Positions 1 through 9,552 of a stretch of 64,000 bases of DNA are shown one piece after another; the first letter of the stretch is position 1, and every line of letters begins with the position of its first letter. Under the pieces are notes generated by a model that saw only the letters and a program-made list of their open reading frames with translations, was not told where the DNA came from and did no database searches. Source of the DNA: Acidimicrobiaceae bacterium (lineage in GTDB: Bacteria; Actinomycetota; Acidimicrobiia; Acidimicrobiales; RAAP-2); NCBI GenBank assembly GCA_027451285.1, contig DAIDJP010000035.1, forward strand, positions 1-64,000. Direction: 5' to 3'. The position numbers and the translations under genes were made by a program.

Positions 1-103
1 CGTCGTCCTCACGAACGTCAAGCAACTTGACACCAAGATTCAGCGCGGCCGAAATCTCGTCGATGCCGACCTGTGGCACGTCGTCACCAGTAGGGAAGCT
101 CAT
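1..103 (-). CDS. Rhodanese-like domain protein, N-terminal fragment
   Basis: This is the first 34 codons of a gene that runs off the left edge. The translation contains an Asp-Glu-Ile-Ser start of a helix followed by the LLDVRE segment, which is the opening beta-strand and Asp/Arg motif of rhodanese (sulfurtransferase) domains. The ATG at 101-103 is preceded on the minus strand by an AGGAA Shine-Dalgarno-like sequence; the other nearby ATG (108-110) hits a stop after eight codons. The active-site cysteine lies outside the window, so catalytic competence cannot be judged. Single-domain rhodaneses move sulfane sulfur between thiols. Confidence 0.6.
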   Translation of the reverse strand, partial: MSFPTGDDVPQVGIDEISAALNLGVKLLDVREDD

Positions 104-187
104 CGTTCATTCCTGTCACTCGATCGGCATGACACGCGCGGCGCCCGCAACTTTTCGTGGTGTGACGCACGCCACAGCAATGTCGGC

Positions 188-224
188 TTATCCACACTAT
201 CCACAGGTTGATCCACAAACCACA
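188..224 (+). promoter_or_regulatory. Cluster of DnaA-box-like 9-mers
   Basis: The 244 bp gap between the rhodanese and msrA genes (104-347) contains TTATCCACA at 188-196 (exact consensus DnaA box), CTATCCACA at 197-205 and TGATCCACA at 209-217 (one mismatch each), and a weaker CAAACCACA ending at 224. All have the same orientation and abut or nearly abut. I see no gene in the rest of this gap. Function is inferred only from the boxes. Confidence 0.5.
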
Positions 225-347
225 GGGTGCTCATTTGCATTTGCGCTGGCCAGGACTCCACGATGCGGCCCAGCGGCGCTCGCGACGGGGAACCGTAGCA
301 CTGCGTGTGCAGAGTTAGCGAATTCACTGCCACACCCGTGGGATAGC

Positions 348-1007
348 TCACGCCTCGGCTGGGCCGCTCGGCGGTACGTCCAGCCCGATGGGGCAGGACA
401 CCGAGGTCCCGCCGAGCCCGCAGTACCCATTCGGGTTCTTGGCCAGGTACTGCTGGTGATACTCCTCGGCGAGATAGAAGGGTCCCGCGGTGGCGATCTC
501 GGTAGTGAGAGGCCCGTACCCCGCGTCGCGAAGTCGCTCGGCGTAGATTGCCGCGACGCGACGTGCCACGTCGCCTTGGGCGTCGCTCGTGACGTAGATC
601 GCGCTGCGGTACTGGGTGCCTACGTCAGCTCCCTGGCGGTTGCCCTGGGTGGGGTCGTGGTTCTCGAAGAAATGGGCCACCACGTCGGCGTAGCTGAGCC
701 GGTTCGTGTCGAAGACGACCTTGACCGTCTCGGCGTGACCGGTCAGACCCGTGCACACCTCCTGGTAGGTCGGATTGGGCGTGAAGCCGCCCTGATAGCC
801 CACCGCGGTGGAGATCACTCCGTCGAGGCGGTAGAAGGACCGCTCGGCGCCCCAGAAGCAGCCCATGGCCACGTAGGCCACCTCGCTGCCCGCGGGGGCG
901 TCGGTAAGGGACGTGCCCAGCACCAGGTGCGGGCGGTCCACGACGATGGCTTCGCTGCGCCCGGCGAGTGCGTGGGCCGCCGAGACCATGGAGTTTCGTG
1001 ACGTCAT
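348..1007 (-). CDS. msrA: Peptide-methionine (S)-S-oxide reductase MsrA
   Basis: This 219-residue enzyme repairs methionine-S-sulfoxide in proteins, normally using thioredoxin. The family motif GCFWGAE is at residues 49-55 with catalytic Cys50, and the conserved EEYHQQYL segment is at about 181-188. Cys196 and Cys205 near the C-terminus are candidates for the resolving cysteines that form the disulfide relay. Length is typical for MsrA plus a short N-terminal extension. The start is supported by a TACAGT hexamer ending 6 nt before the ATG, the leaderless pattern used widely here. It is divergent from the Fur-family gene, which suggests a shared redox or metal-stress control region. Confidence 0.95.
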   Translation of the reverse strand: MTSRNSMVSAAHALAGRSEAIVVDRPHLVLGTSLTDAPAGSEVAYVAMGCFWGAERSFYRLDGVISTAVGYQGGFTPNPTYQEVCTGLTGHAETVKVVFDTNRLSYADVVAHFFENHDPTQGNRQGADVGTQYRSAIYVTSDAQGDVARRVAAIYAERLRDAGYGPLTTEIATAGPFYLAEEYHQQYLAKNPNGYCGLGGTSVSCPIGLDVPPSGPAEA

Positions 1008-1059
1008 ATAGAGACTGTACGGGTCGTGGCGCCGAGCCGGGCCGGCCTAGTGTGGGCCC
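1008..1059. promoter_or_regulatory. Divergent msrA / Fur-family promoter pair
   Basis: In these 52 bp, TACAGT on the minus strand (complement of 1014-1019) ends 6 nt before the msrA ATG, and TAGTGT on the plus strand (1048-1053) ends 6 nt before the GTG of the regulator. Both look like -10 elements of leaderless transcripts. No Shine-Dalgarno is visible for either gene. Confidence 0.5.
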
Positions 1060-1515
1060 GTGTCCGAGACGATCAACCCGCTCGAGGAGATCCTCTCCAC
1101 CCTGCGCGGCGCGGGCCGGCGCGTCACCGTGGCCAAACGGCGCCTCGCGGAGGTCCTCGTCGCCGCCAGAGGACACCGCAGCGCCGACGAACTGACGACC
1201 GCCGTGCAGATACTCGCCCCCGAGGTGAGCCCGTCGACCGTCTATCGCCTCCTCGACGAGTTCGAAGAGCTCGGCGTCGTCGTGCATTCGCACCTCGGCC
1301 AGGGCGCCGCCGTCTATCACCTGGCCGGTGCGGTCCACGGGCATCTGGTCTGCCAGCACTGCGGCGCGACCCAGGAGATCCCCGCCGCCCACTTCGACGC
1401 CCTAAGCCGCGATCTCGTAACCACCTACGGCTTCCTCCTCGATCGCCACCACGTCGCCATCTCGGGCACGTGCGCACTCTGTCGCGAACGAGGTGAGGCG
1501 ACCACGCATCACTAG
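1060..1515 (+). CDS. Fur-family metal-responsive transcriptional regulator
   Basis: The 151-residue protein has the N-terminal winged helix of Fur/Zur/PerR regulators, including the SPSTVYRLLDEFEELG recognition region at about 57-72, and the structural zinc pairs CQHC (98-101) and CALC (138-141). His93 and His95 in HGH are candidates for the regulatory metal site. It starts with GTG 6 nt downstream of TAGTGT. The sequence alone does not distinguish iron-, zinc- or peroxide-sensing members; the divergent msrA would fit an oxidative-stress role, but that is inference. Confidence 0.9.
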   Translation: MSETINPLEEILSTLRGAGRRVTVAKRRLAEVLVAARGHRSADELTTAVQILAPEVSPSTVYRLLDEFEELGVVVHSHLGQGAAVYHLAGAVHGHLVCQHCGATQEIPAAHFDALSRDLVTTYGFLLDRHHVAISGTCALCRERGEATTHH

Positions 1516-1561
1516 CGCCGCGATCGATTCACGCGGTCGTCGCTAGTGTTCGACACAGAAC

Positions 1562-2470
1562 ATGTTGCGCGTCGATCATCTCACCAAGCACTACGGCGAC
1601 ACCGTGGCGGTGGACGATCTCAGTTTCGACGTCGCCCCCGGGGTAGTGACCGGATTCCTCGGCCCCAACGGCTCGGGCAAGTCGACGACGATGCGCATCA
1701 TGCTCGGACTCGACCGGCCAACCAAGGGGCAGACCTCGATTGACGGGCACGCCTACCGCGACTTTCCCGCTCCCCTGCGTGAGGTCGGCGCCCAGCTCGA
1801 CGCCAAGTCGGTGCACCCCGGGCGCAGCGCGCGCAACCACCTGCGCGCGCTCGCGACCTCGAACTCGATACCCCTGTCACGCGTCGACGAGGTCCTCGAG
1901 TTCGCCGGCATCGCATCCGTGGCAGACAAGAAAGTAGGCGGCTTCTCCTTGGGCATGAGTCAGCGCCTCGGCATCGCCGCGGCGATCCTGGGCGATCCTG
2001 GTGTACTGCTCTTCGACGAGCCCGTCAACGGTCTCGACCCCGAGGGCATCCGCTGGATCCGCGAGTTCTTCGCCACGCTGGCGCGCGAGGGGCGTACCGT
2101 CTTCGTCAGCTCCCACCTGATGAGCGAGATGGCCCTCACGGCCGATCAGATCATCGTGATCGGCCGCGGCCACTTCATCGCCCAGGGATCGGTCGACGAC
2201 CTGACGCGCACCAGCGCGGGAACGGTCTTCGTCGCGAGCGCCGACGACGCGCGCCTGGCCCAACGCCTGCGCGACGCGGGCGCGAGCGTGGCCGTGAGCG
2301 AACGCGGGCTCGACGTGGGAAAGATGCCGAGCGCCACGATCGGCGCAATCGCCCTGGCCGACGGCATCGCCCTGAGCGAACTGACCCCGCAACGCGCATC
2401 GCTCGAAGAGGTCTTCATGGAACTGACGGCCGACTCGGTGGAATACGGATCAGCGAAGGTCACCTCGTGA
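1562..2470 (+). CDS. ABC-2 type transporter ATP-binding protein
   Basis: This 302-residue cytoplasmic ATPase has Walker A GPNGSGKST at 34-42, a variant signature SLGMSQR at about 134-140, and Walker B LLFDEPVNGLD, followed by the SSHLMSE switch histidine region. The C-terminal extension of about 90 residues is typical of the CcmA/DrrA-type ATPases that pair with ABC-2 permeases. A TAGTGT hexamer lies 12 nt before the ATG. Its stop overlaps the start of the permease gene by 4 bp (GTGA), so the two are translationally coupled. The substrate (drug, lipid or peptide) cannot be read from the sequence. Confidence 0.92.
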   Translation: MLRVDHLTKHYGDTVAVDDLSFDVAPGVVTGFLGPNGSGKSTTMRIMLGLDRPTKGQTSIDGHAYRDFPAPLREVGAQLDAKSVHPGRSARNHLRALATSNSIPLSRVDEVLEFAGIASVADKKVGGFSLGMSQRLGIAAAILGDPGVLLFDEPVNGLDPEGIRWIREFFATLAREGRTVFVSSHLMSEMALTADQIIVIGRGHFIAQGSVDDLTRTSAGTVFVASADDARLAQRLRDAGASVAVSERGLDVGKMPSATIGAIALADGIALSELTPQRASLEEVFMELTADSVEYGSAKVTS

Positions 2471-3249
2471 GAGGCGTGACCCTCGCCTCAGTGACGCGGT
2501 CCGAGTGGATCAAGTTCCGCAGTGTCCGCTCCACCCTGATGGGTGTCATCGTCACCACGGTCCTTACCGTCGGGCTGGGGGCCCTCATCGCCACGGCCGT
2601 GCGGGCGAACTGGAATCAGATGGACCCCATCCGCAAACTCGCCTTCGACCCGGTCTCGGCGAGCCTCGGCGGCACGCTCTTCGCCCAGTTCGCAGTCGGG
2701 GTGATCGGCACCTTGTTCATCACGAGCGAGTACTCCTCGGGATCGATCCGCACCACCTTCGCGGCCGTGCCCCGGCGCGGCCTCGTGGTCGCGGGAAAGC
2801 TGCTCGTGCTCGTCGGCTCGCTGCTCGTGGTGACCGAGGTGGCGTGCGTCGCCACCTTCCTCCTCGGCCAGTCAATCTTCTCCGGCGTCGTGCCCACCGC
2901 GTCGCTCGGCAACGGCGCAGTGTTGCGCTCGGTACTGCTCGGGGGTGTCTATCTCACCTTGCTCGCGGTGCTCGGTCTCGCCTTCGGACTCATCTTGCGC
3001 CAGAGCGCGGCCAGTATCTCCGCCTTCACGTCGCTACTGCTCGTCATTCCCATCATCCTCTTCCTCTTGCCCCAGAGCTGGCAGAACGCCGCCACGAAGT
3101 TCATGCCCTCGGCCCTGGGCCGATCAATGATGTCGACGAGCGCGCCGGAAAACTTCTTCGGGGCGTGGACGTCGACCGCCCTGCTGGTCGTCTACGTGAT
3201 CGTCGCCTTCTCAGTCGGCGTCGCCCTGCTCCTTCGCCGCGATGCCTGA
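2467..3249 (+). CDS. ABC-2 type transporter permease
   Basis: This 260-residue integral membrane protein has about six hydrophobic segments, and its N-terminus (VTRSEWIKFRSVRST) is the amphipathic entry typical of ABC-2 permeases. It begins with a GTG overlapping the ATPase stop and its own stop overlaps the next gene by 8 bp. Partner of the preceding ATPase; together they form an exporter of unknown substrate. Confidence 0.9.
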   Translation: MRGVTLASVTRSEWIKFRSVRSTLMGVIVTTVLTVGLGALIATAVRANWNQMDPIRKLAFDPVSASLGGTLFAQFAVGVIGTLFITSEYSSGSIRTTFAAVPRRGLVVAGKLLVLVGSLLVVTEVACVATFLLGQSIFSGVVPTASLGNGAVLRSVLLGGVYLTLLAVLGLAFGLILRQSAASISAFTSLLLVIPIILFLLPQSWQNAATKFMPSALGRSMMSTSAPENFFGAWTSTALLVVYVIVAFSVGVALLLRRDA

Positions 3250-3961
3250 ACCGTTGCCCCTCAATCTCAAGTCCGCACTGCGCACGACGGGTGCGGTACG
3301 CGACTTCACCGACGAACCCGTCAGTCGCCAGGAGGTCTACGACATCCTCGAAACCGCCCGCCACGCCCCCTCAGGGGGAAACCGTCAGGGCTGGCGAGTC
3401 ATCGTGGTCGAACGCACCGACCTGCGCGAGCGCCTGCGCGACGCCTACCTCGACGCCTGGCACGACTACGTGGGGCACCTGCTCGCGGGCCTCGTTCCCT
3501 TCTCGCCCATCGCGAGCGACGCCGAGCGCGCCGCGGCCGCGGCCCAGCGCGGCGCGGCGATCGCCACGTCACGGCCCGACGGCTTCGCCGAGAACCTTCA
3601 CGCGGTTCCGGCGATGCTGGTGGTCGCCGCCGACCTCGCGACGCTCGCGGCCACCGACCGCGACCTCGCGCGCTACTCCATCGTTGGCGGCGCCTCGATC
3701 TACCCCTTCGTGTGGTCGATCCTGCTCGCGGCGCGCGACTACGGCCTCGGCGGCGTGATGACGAGCGTGGCCACGCGCAACGAAAACGCCGTGCGCGACA
3801 TCCTCTCGATCCCGCCCACCTGGGCCGTGGCGGCGATCGTGGCCCTCGGCCATCCCCGACACCAGCCCACGAAGCTCACGCGGCGATCGGTCGAGGATCT
3901 GGCCCGCCGTGACACCTTCGACGGCCCACCCCTCGAGCGAGGCGCGTCCCCGACCGACTAG
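3242..3961 (+). CDS. Nitroreductase family FMN oxidoreductase
   Basis: The 239-residue protein has the nitroreductase fold signature: an N-terminal TTGAVRDFTDEPVSRQ segment, the HAPSGGNRQGWRVIVV FMN-binding stretch at about 41-56, and the C-terminal AIVALGHPRHQP region. Such enzymes reduce nitro groups, quinones or enals using NAD(P)H. It overlaps the end of the permease gene by 8 bp and therefore belongs to the same transcript. Its stop overlaps that of the convergent CoA-transferase gene. The substrate is unknown. Confidence 0.88.
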   Translation: MPEPLPLNLKSALRTTGAVRDFTDEPVSRQEVYDILETARHAPSGGNRQGWRVIVVERTDLRERLRDAYLDAWHDYVGHLLAGLVPFSPIASDAERAAAAAQRGAAIATSRPDGFAENLHAVPAMLVVAADLATLAATDRDLARYSIVGGASIYPFVWSILLAARDYGLGGVMTSVATRNENAVRDILSIPPTWAVAAIVALGHPRHQPTKLTRRSVEDLARRDTFDGPPLERGASPTD

Positions 3962-5111
3962 TCCCAGAGCGCGCGGGTGTCCTCGCCGAGCCGGCGCGGC
4001 CCCCGCCGAATCGGCGGGCGCACGCCGTCGATGATGAGAGGGGTTCGCATCGCGGTGGTCTCGCCCGAGGGCGTCGACATCGGCCCTAGGAAATCACCGT
4101 CGGCAATCTGAGACTGGGCGAAGGCCTCGCCCACCGAGTAGATCGGCCCGTGGGGAATGCCGGCCTCGGCGAGCGCGTCGAGCCACGCGGAGGTCGGCCG
4201 AGAGCGAAAGATGGCGTTGAGGACCTCGCGCAGCTCATCGAGGTTCGCGACCCGCGCGTCGTTCTCGGTCCACTCGCGGTGTTCGGTCAGCGCGTCGTCG
4301 TTGAGCACGGCCACCAGACGCGCGAACTGCGCGTCGGTGCCCACCGCGAGCAGCAAGAAGCCGTCAGAGGTCGTCACCGGCCCGTAGGGGGCGATCGAGG
4401 GATGGTCGTTGCCCAGGCGCGTCGGCTCCGCGCCGGTGGAGAGATAGCCCTGGGCCTGGTTGACGAGGGCCGTCATCGTCGACTCGAGCAAGGGCGCCTC
4501 GAAGTCGCGTCCGGCCCTCCCGGAGAGGCGGGCGTAGAGGCCCGTCACGAGTCCGATGGCCGCGTAGAGTCCCGTCACCACGTCGGCGAGGGGGGCGCCC
4601 ACCTTGGTGGGCACCCCCCCGCTCTCACCGGTGATCGCCATCAAACCCGAGCGCGCCTGGGCGAGAAGGTCGAAGGAGGGCTGCAGGGCGACAGGCCCCC
4701 CACTCGAGGCCGGCGTGACGCTGACCCAGACGCAGCCGGGATTCTCCTCGCGCAGCCGGTCGATGCCGAGGGCCGCCTTCTGGTGCGGGAGGTAGTTCTC
4801 GACCACCGCGTCGGCCTGGCGCACCAAAGCGGCGACTCGTGCGAAGTCCTCAGGGTCGCGCAGGTCGGCCACGACATTGCGCCGGTGGCGGTTCACGGCC
4901 AGGTAGTAGGTCGCGTCGTCTCCGAAGCGTGGCGGTGCGAGCGCCCGCACGGGGTCGCCCTCGGGGCCCTCGACCTTGATCACGTCGGCGCCGAGGTCGC
5001 CGGCGATCATCGCGCACAGCGGTCCTGCGAGGACCCGCGAAAAGTCGAGCACTCGCACGCCCTCCAGGGGCAAGCCGGTGCCGACGTTGCTCTCGTCGAG
5101 GTCCCAGGTCA

Positions 5112-5112
<1 letters not shown>
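3958..5112 (-). CDS. CaiB/BaiF family (class III) CoA-transferase
   Basis: This 384-residue protein carries the family opening GVRVLDFSRVLAGP (18-31), the GDLGADVIKVE segment (38-48) and PSFDLLAQARSG around the predicted catalytic Asp148, which forms the acyl-aspartyl intermediate in formyl-CoA transferase. The enzymes move CoA between organic acids. Its stop meets the nitroreductase stop, and its start overlaps the amino-acid ABC ATPase stop, so it may be the last gene of that transporter operon. The acyl substrate cannot be assigned. Confidence 0.9.
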
Positions 5113-5890
<778 letters not shown>

Positions 5891-5894
<4 letters not shown>

Positions 5895-6895
5895 GACGCC
5901 CTCGCGGTGGATCGGCCCGAGGCGAACTTCGCCGCGATGCCGCGCACGTCATTGCGCAGACGCTGGATCGGCGTCGGCGGCGGGGTGCGCAGCGCTCCCT
6001 TGGCGTAGTGACGCTCGACGTAGAACTGTCCGGTGGAGAGCACCGTCGTCACGATGAGGTACCACAGGCTCGCCACGATCAGCAGGGGCATGATCTCGTA
6101 GTTGGCGGAGTAGATATTGGTGGCCGCGCCCAGCAGTTCGACCAGGCTCACCGCAATGGCCAACGAGGTGGTCTTGAGCATCGAAATGATCTCATTGCCC
6201 GTCGGCGGGATGATCACGCGCATCGCCTGGGGCAAGATCACCAGGCGCAGGGTCTGGGAGCGGGTCATGCCGAGCGACGTGGCGGCTTCGATCTGTCCCT
6301 CGTCGACCGAGATCAGCCCCGATCGGGCGATCTCGGACATGTAGGCCGCCTCGTTGAGTCCGAGGCCGACGACCGCCGTATTGAACGGCGTGAAGAACGC
6401 CACCAAGTTGATGTGCGCGAAGGTGACGTTGAGAAAGGGAAGCCCGAAGGTCACCGTCTGGTAGAGCGCGGCGATATTGAACCAGAAGAGGAGCTGCACG
6501 TACACCGGGGTCCCGCGAAAGAACCAGGTGTACACCCACGCGGTCGCTGACACCAGACGATTGTGCGACAGGCGCATGATCGCGATCAGGAGCCCCAGAG
6601 AGATGCCGATCGCCATGGCGATCGCCGTCAGCTCCAGCGTGACGAGCAGTCCGCTGAGGATCTCGCGCGACGTGAAGTAGTGGAACACCACGTTCCAGCC
6701 GAAGCGCCAGTTGGTTATGGGGTGGCAGTGGCGCGCCCCGGCGGTCGCGTGGCACGACACCTGGCCCGTGGGCACCTTGGAGAACAGGGTGTGCACCAAC
6801 ATCGCCAGGGCGACGGCGACGACGAATCCCGCGACGTAGCGACCGACGTGACGAACGGGGACGACTTCGACCGCGTCGTCCCCGTTCGTCATCAT
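5891..6895 (-). CDS. Polar amino-acid ABC importer permease
   Basis: The 334-residue membrane protein has an N-terminal hydrophobic segment, then the HisM/GlnP-type permease domain with the EAA-like loop SARSG...[15 protein letters not shown] (near 222-246), which contacts the ATPase. The hydrophilic loop between the first hydrophobic segment and the permease core (about 45-75) is longer than in the minimal family. A start at the second ATG is equally possible (MM at 1-2). It sits 24 nt after the binding-protein gene and overlaps the ATPase gene. Confidence 0.93.
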
Positions 6896-6919
6896 GGCTG
6901 CCGTTCTACTACAACTGGC

Positions 6920-7798
6920 TTAGGAGGTGGCTCCGTTCAGCACCATCTTCGACACCGGAATGGCACCAGCCTGCACACCCCAGTGGGTGAGGATCGACTT
7001 GTAGGTGCCGTTGGCCTCGAGGACCTTGAGGGCCGCCTGCAGCGCGAGCGCCAGCCCGTGACCGTTGGGCGTCTTGGCGGTCGCGATGCCGTAGGGCGCC
7101 ACGTTCACCGCGTTGCCGACCAGCTTGAACTTGCCCTGGGACTGCGAGACGATGTAGCCGGCAACCTGGCTGTCGACGAAGCCGACCGCCGCCTGACCCG
7201 AGGACACGGCCAGGTTGGCCGCGGTCTGAGTGGCGAAGGTGCGAACCGTCAGCTTCTTGCCCGCCGGGCAGGTCTTGGCCGTGTTCTGGGCGTCGGTCTG
7301 CTCGCTCGTACCGGTCTCCACCGCGACGACCAGCCCGCAGAAGCTCTTGAGCCCCTTGAAGGTGACCTTCTTCGACGAGCTCGCGTAGACGCCCTCGCCG
7401 GCCTGGAAGTAGTCGACGAAGTTGTTCGTCTTCTCACGGGCCTTGTTGTCGGTGAATGACGAGTTACCGATCTGGTAGCGACCCGACTTGATCCCCGCGA
7501 GGATGTTGTCGAAGGTGACGCTGTTCTCCTTGATCTTGATGCCCAGCGTCGCCGCGAGGGCGTTCATCAGGTCGATGTCGAAGCCGACCATCTTGGTGCC
7601 CTGCATGAACTCGTCCGGCGGATACGTCGCGTCGGTCGCCACCTGCAGCGTCATGTGCTTGTACGCCGCCGGCACCAACTTCGCCGCGGCCGCGTTCACC
7701 TTGGTCGTGGCCGCTCCCGCCGTGAGGCTGGAGGCGAGGACGAGCGAGGCGATTCCGGACACCGCGAGTGCCGCGCGTACGCGTGTGCTTCCCTGCAT
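6920..7798 (-). CDS. Amino-acid ABC transporter substrate-binding protein
   Basis: This is a family-3 extracellular solute-binding protein of about 292 residues. The ATG at 7796-7798 is chosen because AAGGGGAA lies just upstream and because it places a classical signal peptide (Arg residues, hydrophobic core, Ala-Gly-Ala cleavage region) at the N-terminus; a 16-codon longer reading frame exists but lacks these features. The segment DATYPPDEFMQGTKMVGFD (19 residues) is the typical ligand-pocket strand. There is no lipobox cysteine, so it may be secreted or tethered in another way. First gene of the importer operon. Confidence 0.92.
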   Translation of the reverse strand: MQGSTRVRAALAVSGIASLVLASSLTAGAATTKVNAAAAKLVPAAYKHMTLQVATDATYPPDEFMQGTKMVGFDIDLMNALAATLGIKIKENSVTFDNILAGIKSGRYQIGNSSFTDNKAREKTNNFVDYFQAGEGVYASSSKKVTFKGLKSFCGLVVAVETGTSEQTDAQNTAKTCPAGKKLTVRTFATQTAANLAVSSGQAAVGFVDSQVAGYIVSQSQGKFKLVGNAVNVAPYGIATAKTPNGHGLALALQAALKVLEANGTYKSILTHWGVQAGAIPVSKMVLNGATS

Positions 7799-7870
7799 TG
7801 ATTCCCCTTGGATCTGTCGACGCCCTTGTGGGCGCGAGAAGTCCATTGTTATCAGATTTTGGGAGAATCC

Positions 7871-8830
7871 TCAGGTCGGGGGCGGCAAAATCCCTGAGGG
7901 GCGCGAAGCGACCACCCGCGCCAGGTGCTCGGCCAGGTCGTCGACCACCGAGAGCGCCTCGGGGACGATCCCGCCCAGGCGCAAGAACCCGTGCAGCATG
8001 CCGTGCGCCTCGAGCAACTCCACGCGCACGCCGAAGTGCTCGAGCAGGCCCGCGTAGGCCACCGCCTCGTCGCGCAGGGGGTCGCACTCGGCCACCACGA
8101 TGATCGCCGGCGGCGCGCCGGTGAGATCGCTCGCGAGCAGCGGTGAGATCCGCTCGTCGGTCACGTCGGAGTAGTCGCCCAGGTACTGCCCGTAGTCGTA
8201 GCGCAGATGATCGACGTCGAGCAGGAAACCCGAGTGATAGACGTGGCCCGAGTCGGTGAGGAGACTCGGACCCAGGGTCGGATAGAGCAAGACCTGGGCG
8301 GCGACCTCGACGTCAGCGTCGCGCAGCTGGTTGAGGGCCGCCGTGGCGAGCGTCGCCCCGGCGGAGTCGCCCATCACGATAAGCGACGCGTGAGCGCCGG
8401 CGAATTCCGCGCGATGGCTGGCCGCGTAGACGATGGCGTCGCGCGCGTCATCGAGCCCCGCCGGGAACGGGTGCTCGGGCGCCAGACGATAGGCCACGGA
8501 GAGATAGCGCATGTTCGTGTCCGCGGCCAGGCGCCGGCACAGTCCGTCGTGAGAATCCAGGTCACCGGCCACGAAACTGCCACCGTGGAAGAAGACGACC
8601 AGCGAACTCTCCTCGTCGACATCGGGCACGTAGAGGCGTGCGGCCAGCTCGCGCCCGGGCACTCTCAGACGAACGTCGCTGACGACCGCCAGCGGCTCAG
8701 GAGTGGGCCAGAGGGACCCGGCCTGCTCGAGATAGAGACGGCGGCGCTCGACGGGTGTGAGCGTGGACGGGTGGGGACGCGGGTGCTCCTTCGCCGCGAG
8801 AACGAACGGCTCCATTGAGGGATGTACCAC
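7871..8830 (-). CDS. Alpha/beta hydrolase, HSL (hormone-sensitive lipase) type esterase
   Basis: The 319-residue protein has the oxyanion-hole motif HGGS at 82-85, nucleophile Ser156 in GDSAG, Asp250 in AECDPLRDEA and His280 in MLHGF, a complete triad of the HSL/esterase family. It would hydrolyse short- to medium-chain esters in the cytoplasm. The GTG start at 8828-8830 has a strong AGGAGGT Shine-Dalgarno at good spacing. It lies upstream of the amino-acid importer on the same strand, separated by 72 bp. Confidence 0.92.
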   Translation of the reverse strand: MVHPSMEPFVLAAKEHPRPHPSTLTPVERRRLYLEQAGSLWPTPEPLAVVSDVRLRVPGRELAARLYVPDVDEESSLVVFFHGGSFVAGDLDSHDGLCRRLAADTNMRYLSVAYRLAPEHPFPAGLDDARDAIVYAASHRAEFAGAHASLIVMGDSAGATLATAALNQLRDADVEVAAQVLLYPTLGPSLLTDSGHVYHSGFLLDVDHLRYDYGQYLGDYSDVTDERISPLLASDLTGAPPAIIVVAECDPLRDEAVAYAGLLEHFGVRVELLEAHGMLHGFLRLGGIVPEALSVVDDLAEHLARVVASRPSGILPPPT

Positions 8831-8908
8831 GTGGACCTCCTGAGCTCAAGGTTACGCAGGTCGCGAGCCCTTTCCAAACAGTGGCGCCGGTTCGGTCCGG
8901 TCACACTT

Positions 8909-8960
8909 GCGTCAAAAGGCCGAAGTCCCGGTTCCGTGGTGGGAACCGGGACTTCGGCCT
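8909..8960 (-). terminator. Rho-independent terminator of tRNA-Gly
   Basis: A perfect 19 bp inverted repeat (8917-8935 against 8942-8960) with a 6 nt loop is followed on the minus strand by TTTT. The distal arm begins at the last base of the encoded CCA end of the tRNA, so the hairpin directly abuts the mature tRNA. Confidence 0.9.
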
Positions 8961-9035
8961 GGAGCGGACGACCGGGCTCGAACCGGCGACCTCGACCTTG
9001 GCAAGGTCGCGCTCTACCAACTGAGCTACGTCCGC
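8960..9035 (-). tRNA. tRNA-Gly (anticodon GCC)
   Basis: The minus strand folds as a 76 nt cloverleaf: acceptor stem GCGGACG / CGTCCGC, D-arm with AGCTCAGTTGGTAGAGC, anticodon loop TTGCCAA (GCC), T-arm with GGTTCGAGCC, discriminator T and an encoded CCA (8960-8962). It lies between the esterase and dut genes. Confidence 0.97.
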
Positions 9036-9073
9036 GTCGCGACCAGTGTAGCCGACGTCAAACGAAAAGACGA

Positions 9074-9508
9074 CTAGCGCCCGGAGCTGCCGAAACCGCC
9101 GTCGCCGCGACGGCTCTCGGGCAGGGCCGCGACGAGCCGGTAGGTCGCGGACGCGACCGCGAGGATGACCAGCTGCGCGATGCGATCTCCCACCGCCACG
9201 TCGTAGTCGAGCGAGGGGTCCAGGTTCACCAGGGCCACCTTCACCTCACCGCGATATCCGCTATCGATTAGGCCCGGCGCATTCGCGCAGGTGACGCCGT
9301 GGCGCGCCGCGAGACCGCTGCGCGGCAGCACGAAACCGCCGTAGCCCTCGGGGATGGCCATCGCCAGGCCGGTCGCGACCAGAGCCCGTCCGCCGCCGGC
9401 CGCCAGATGGGCCGTCTCGACGGCCACCAGGTCCCAACCAGCGTCACCCGGGTGCGCCGTATCGGGCATCACCGCGTCGGGGTGCAGGCGTGTCACGAGG
9501 ATTTCCAT
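9074..9508 (-). CDS. dut: dUTP diphosphatase
   Basis: The 144-residue trimeric-type dUTPase hydrolyses dUTP to dUMP and keeps uracil out of DNA. Motif 1 (HPGDAGWDL), motif 2 (PRSGLAARHG), motif 3 (NAPGLIDSGYRGEV with the Asp and Tyr), motif 4 (GDRIAQLV) and the Gly-rich motif 5 (RGDGGFGSSGR) at the C-terminus are all present. The start is supported by TAGGGT ending 6 nt before the ATG. Divergent from orn. Confidence 0.96.
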   Translation of the reverse strand: MEILVTRLHPDAVMPDTAHPGDAGWDLVAVETAHLAAGGGRALVATGLAMAIPEGYGGFVLPRSGLAARHGVTCANAPGLIDSGYRGEVKVALVNLDPSLDYDVAVGDRIAQLVILAVASATYRLVAALPESRRGDGGFGSSGR

Positions 9509-9552
9509 GGGCGCACCCTAGTGCGCACCACGATGGTCACTAGTGTCGAGGC
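9509..9552. promoter_or_regulatory. Divergent dut / orn leaderless promoter pair
   Basis: TAGGGT on the minus strand (complement of 9515-9520) ends 6 nt before the dut ATG, and TAGTGT at 9541-9546 ends 6 nt before the orn ATG. The 44 bp space leaves no room for a conventional leader on either side. Confidence 0.5.

Noticed and set aside
104-347. Chromosomal origin oriC
   Set aside because: DnaA-box-like repeats are present but dnaA, dnaN, rpmH or parAB are not nearby and no clear AT-rich unwinding element adjoins, so only a DnaA-box cluster is claimed.
27-1001. A 324-codon open frame on the plus strand across the rhodanese / msrA region
   Set aside because: It runs antisense to msrA, which has all family motifs, and its product is low-complexity and unlike any family; it is a high-GC shadow frame.
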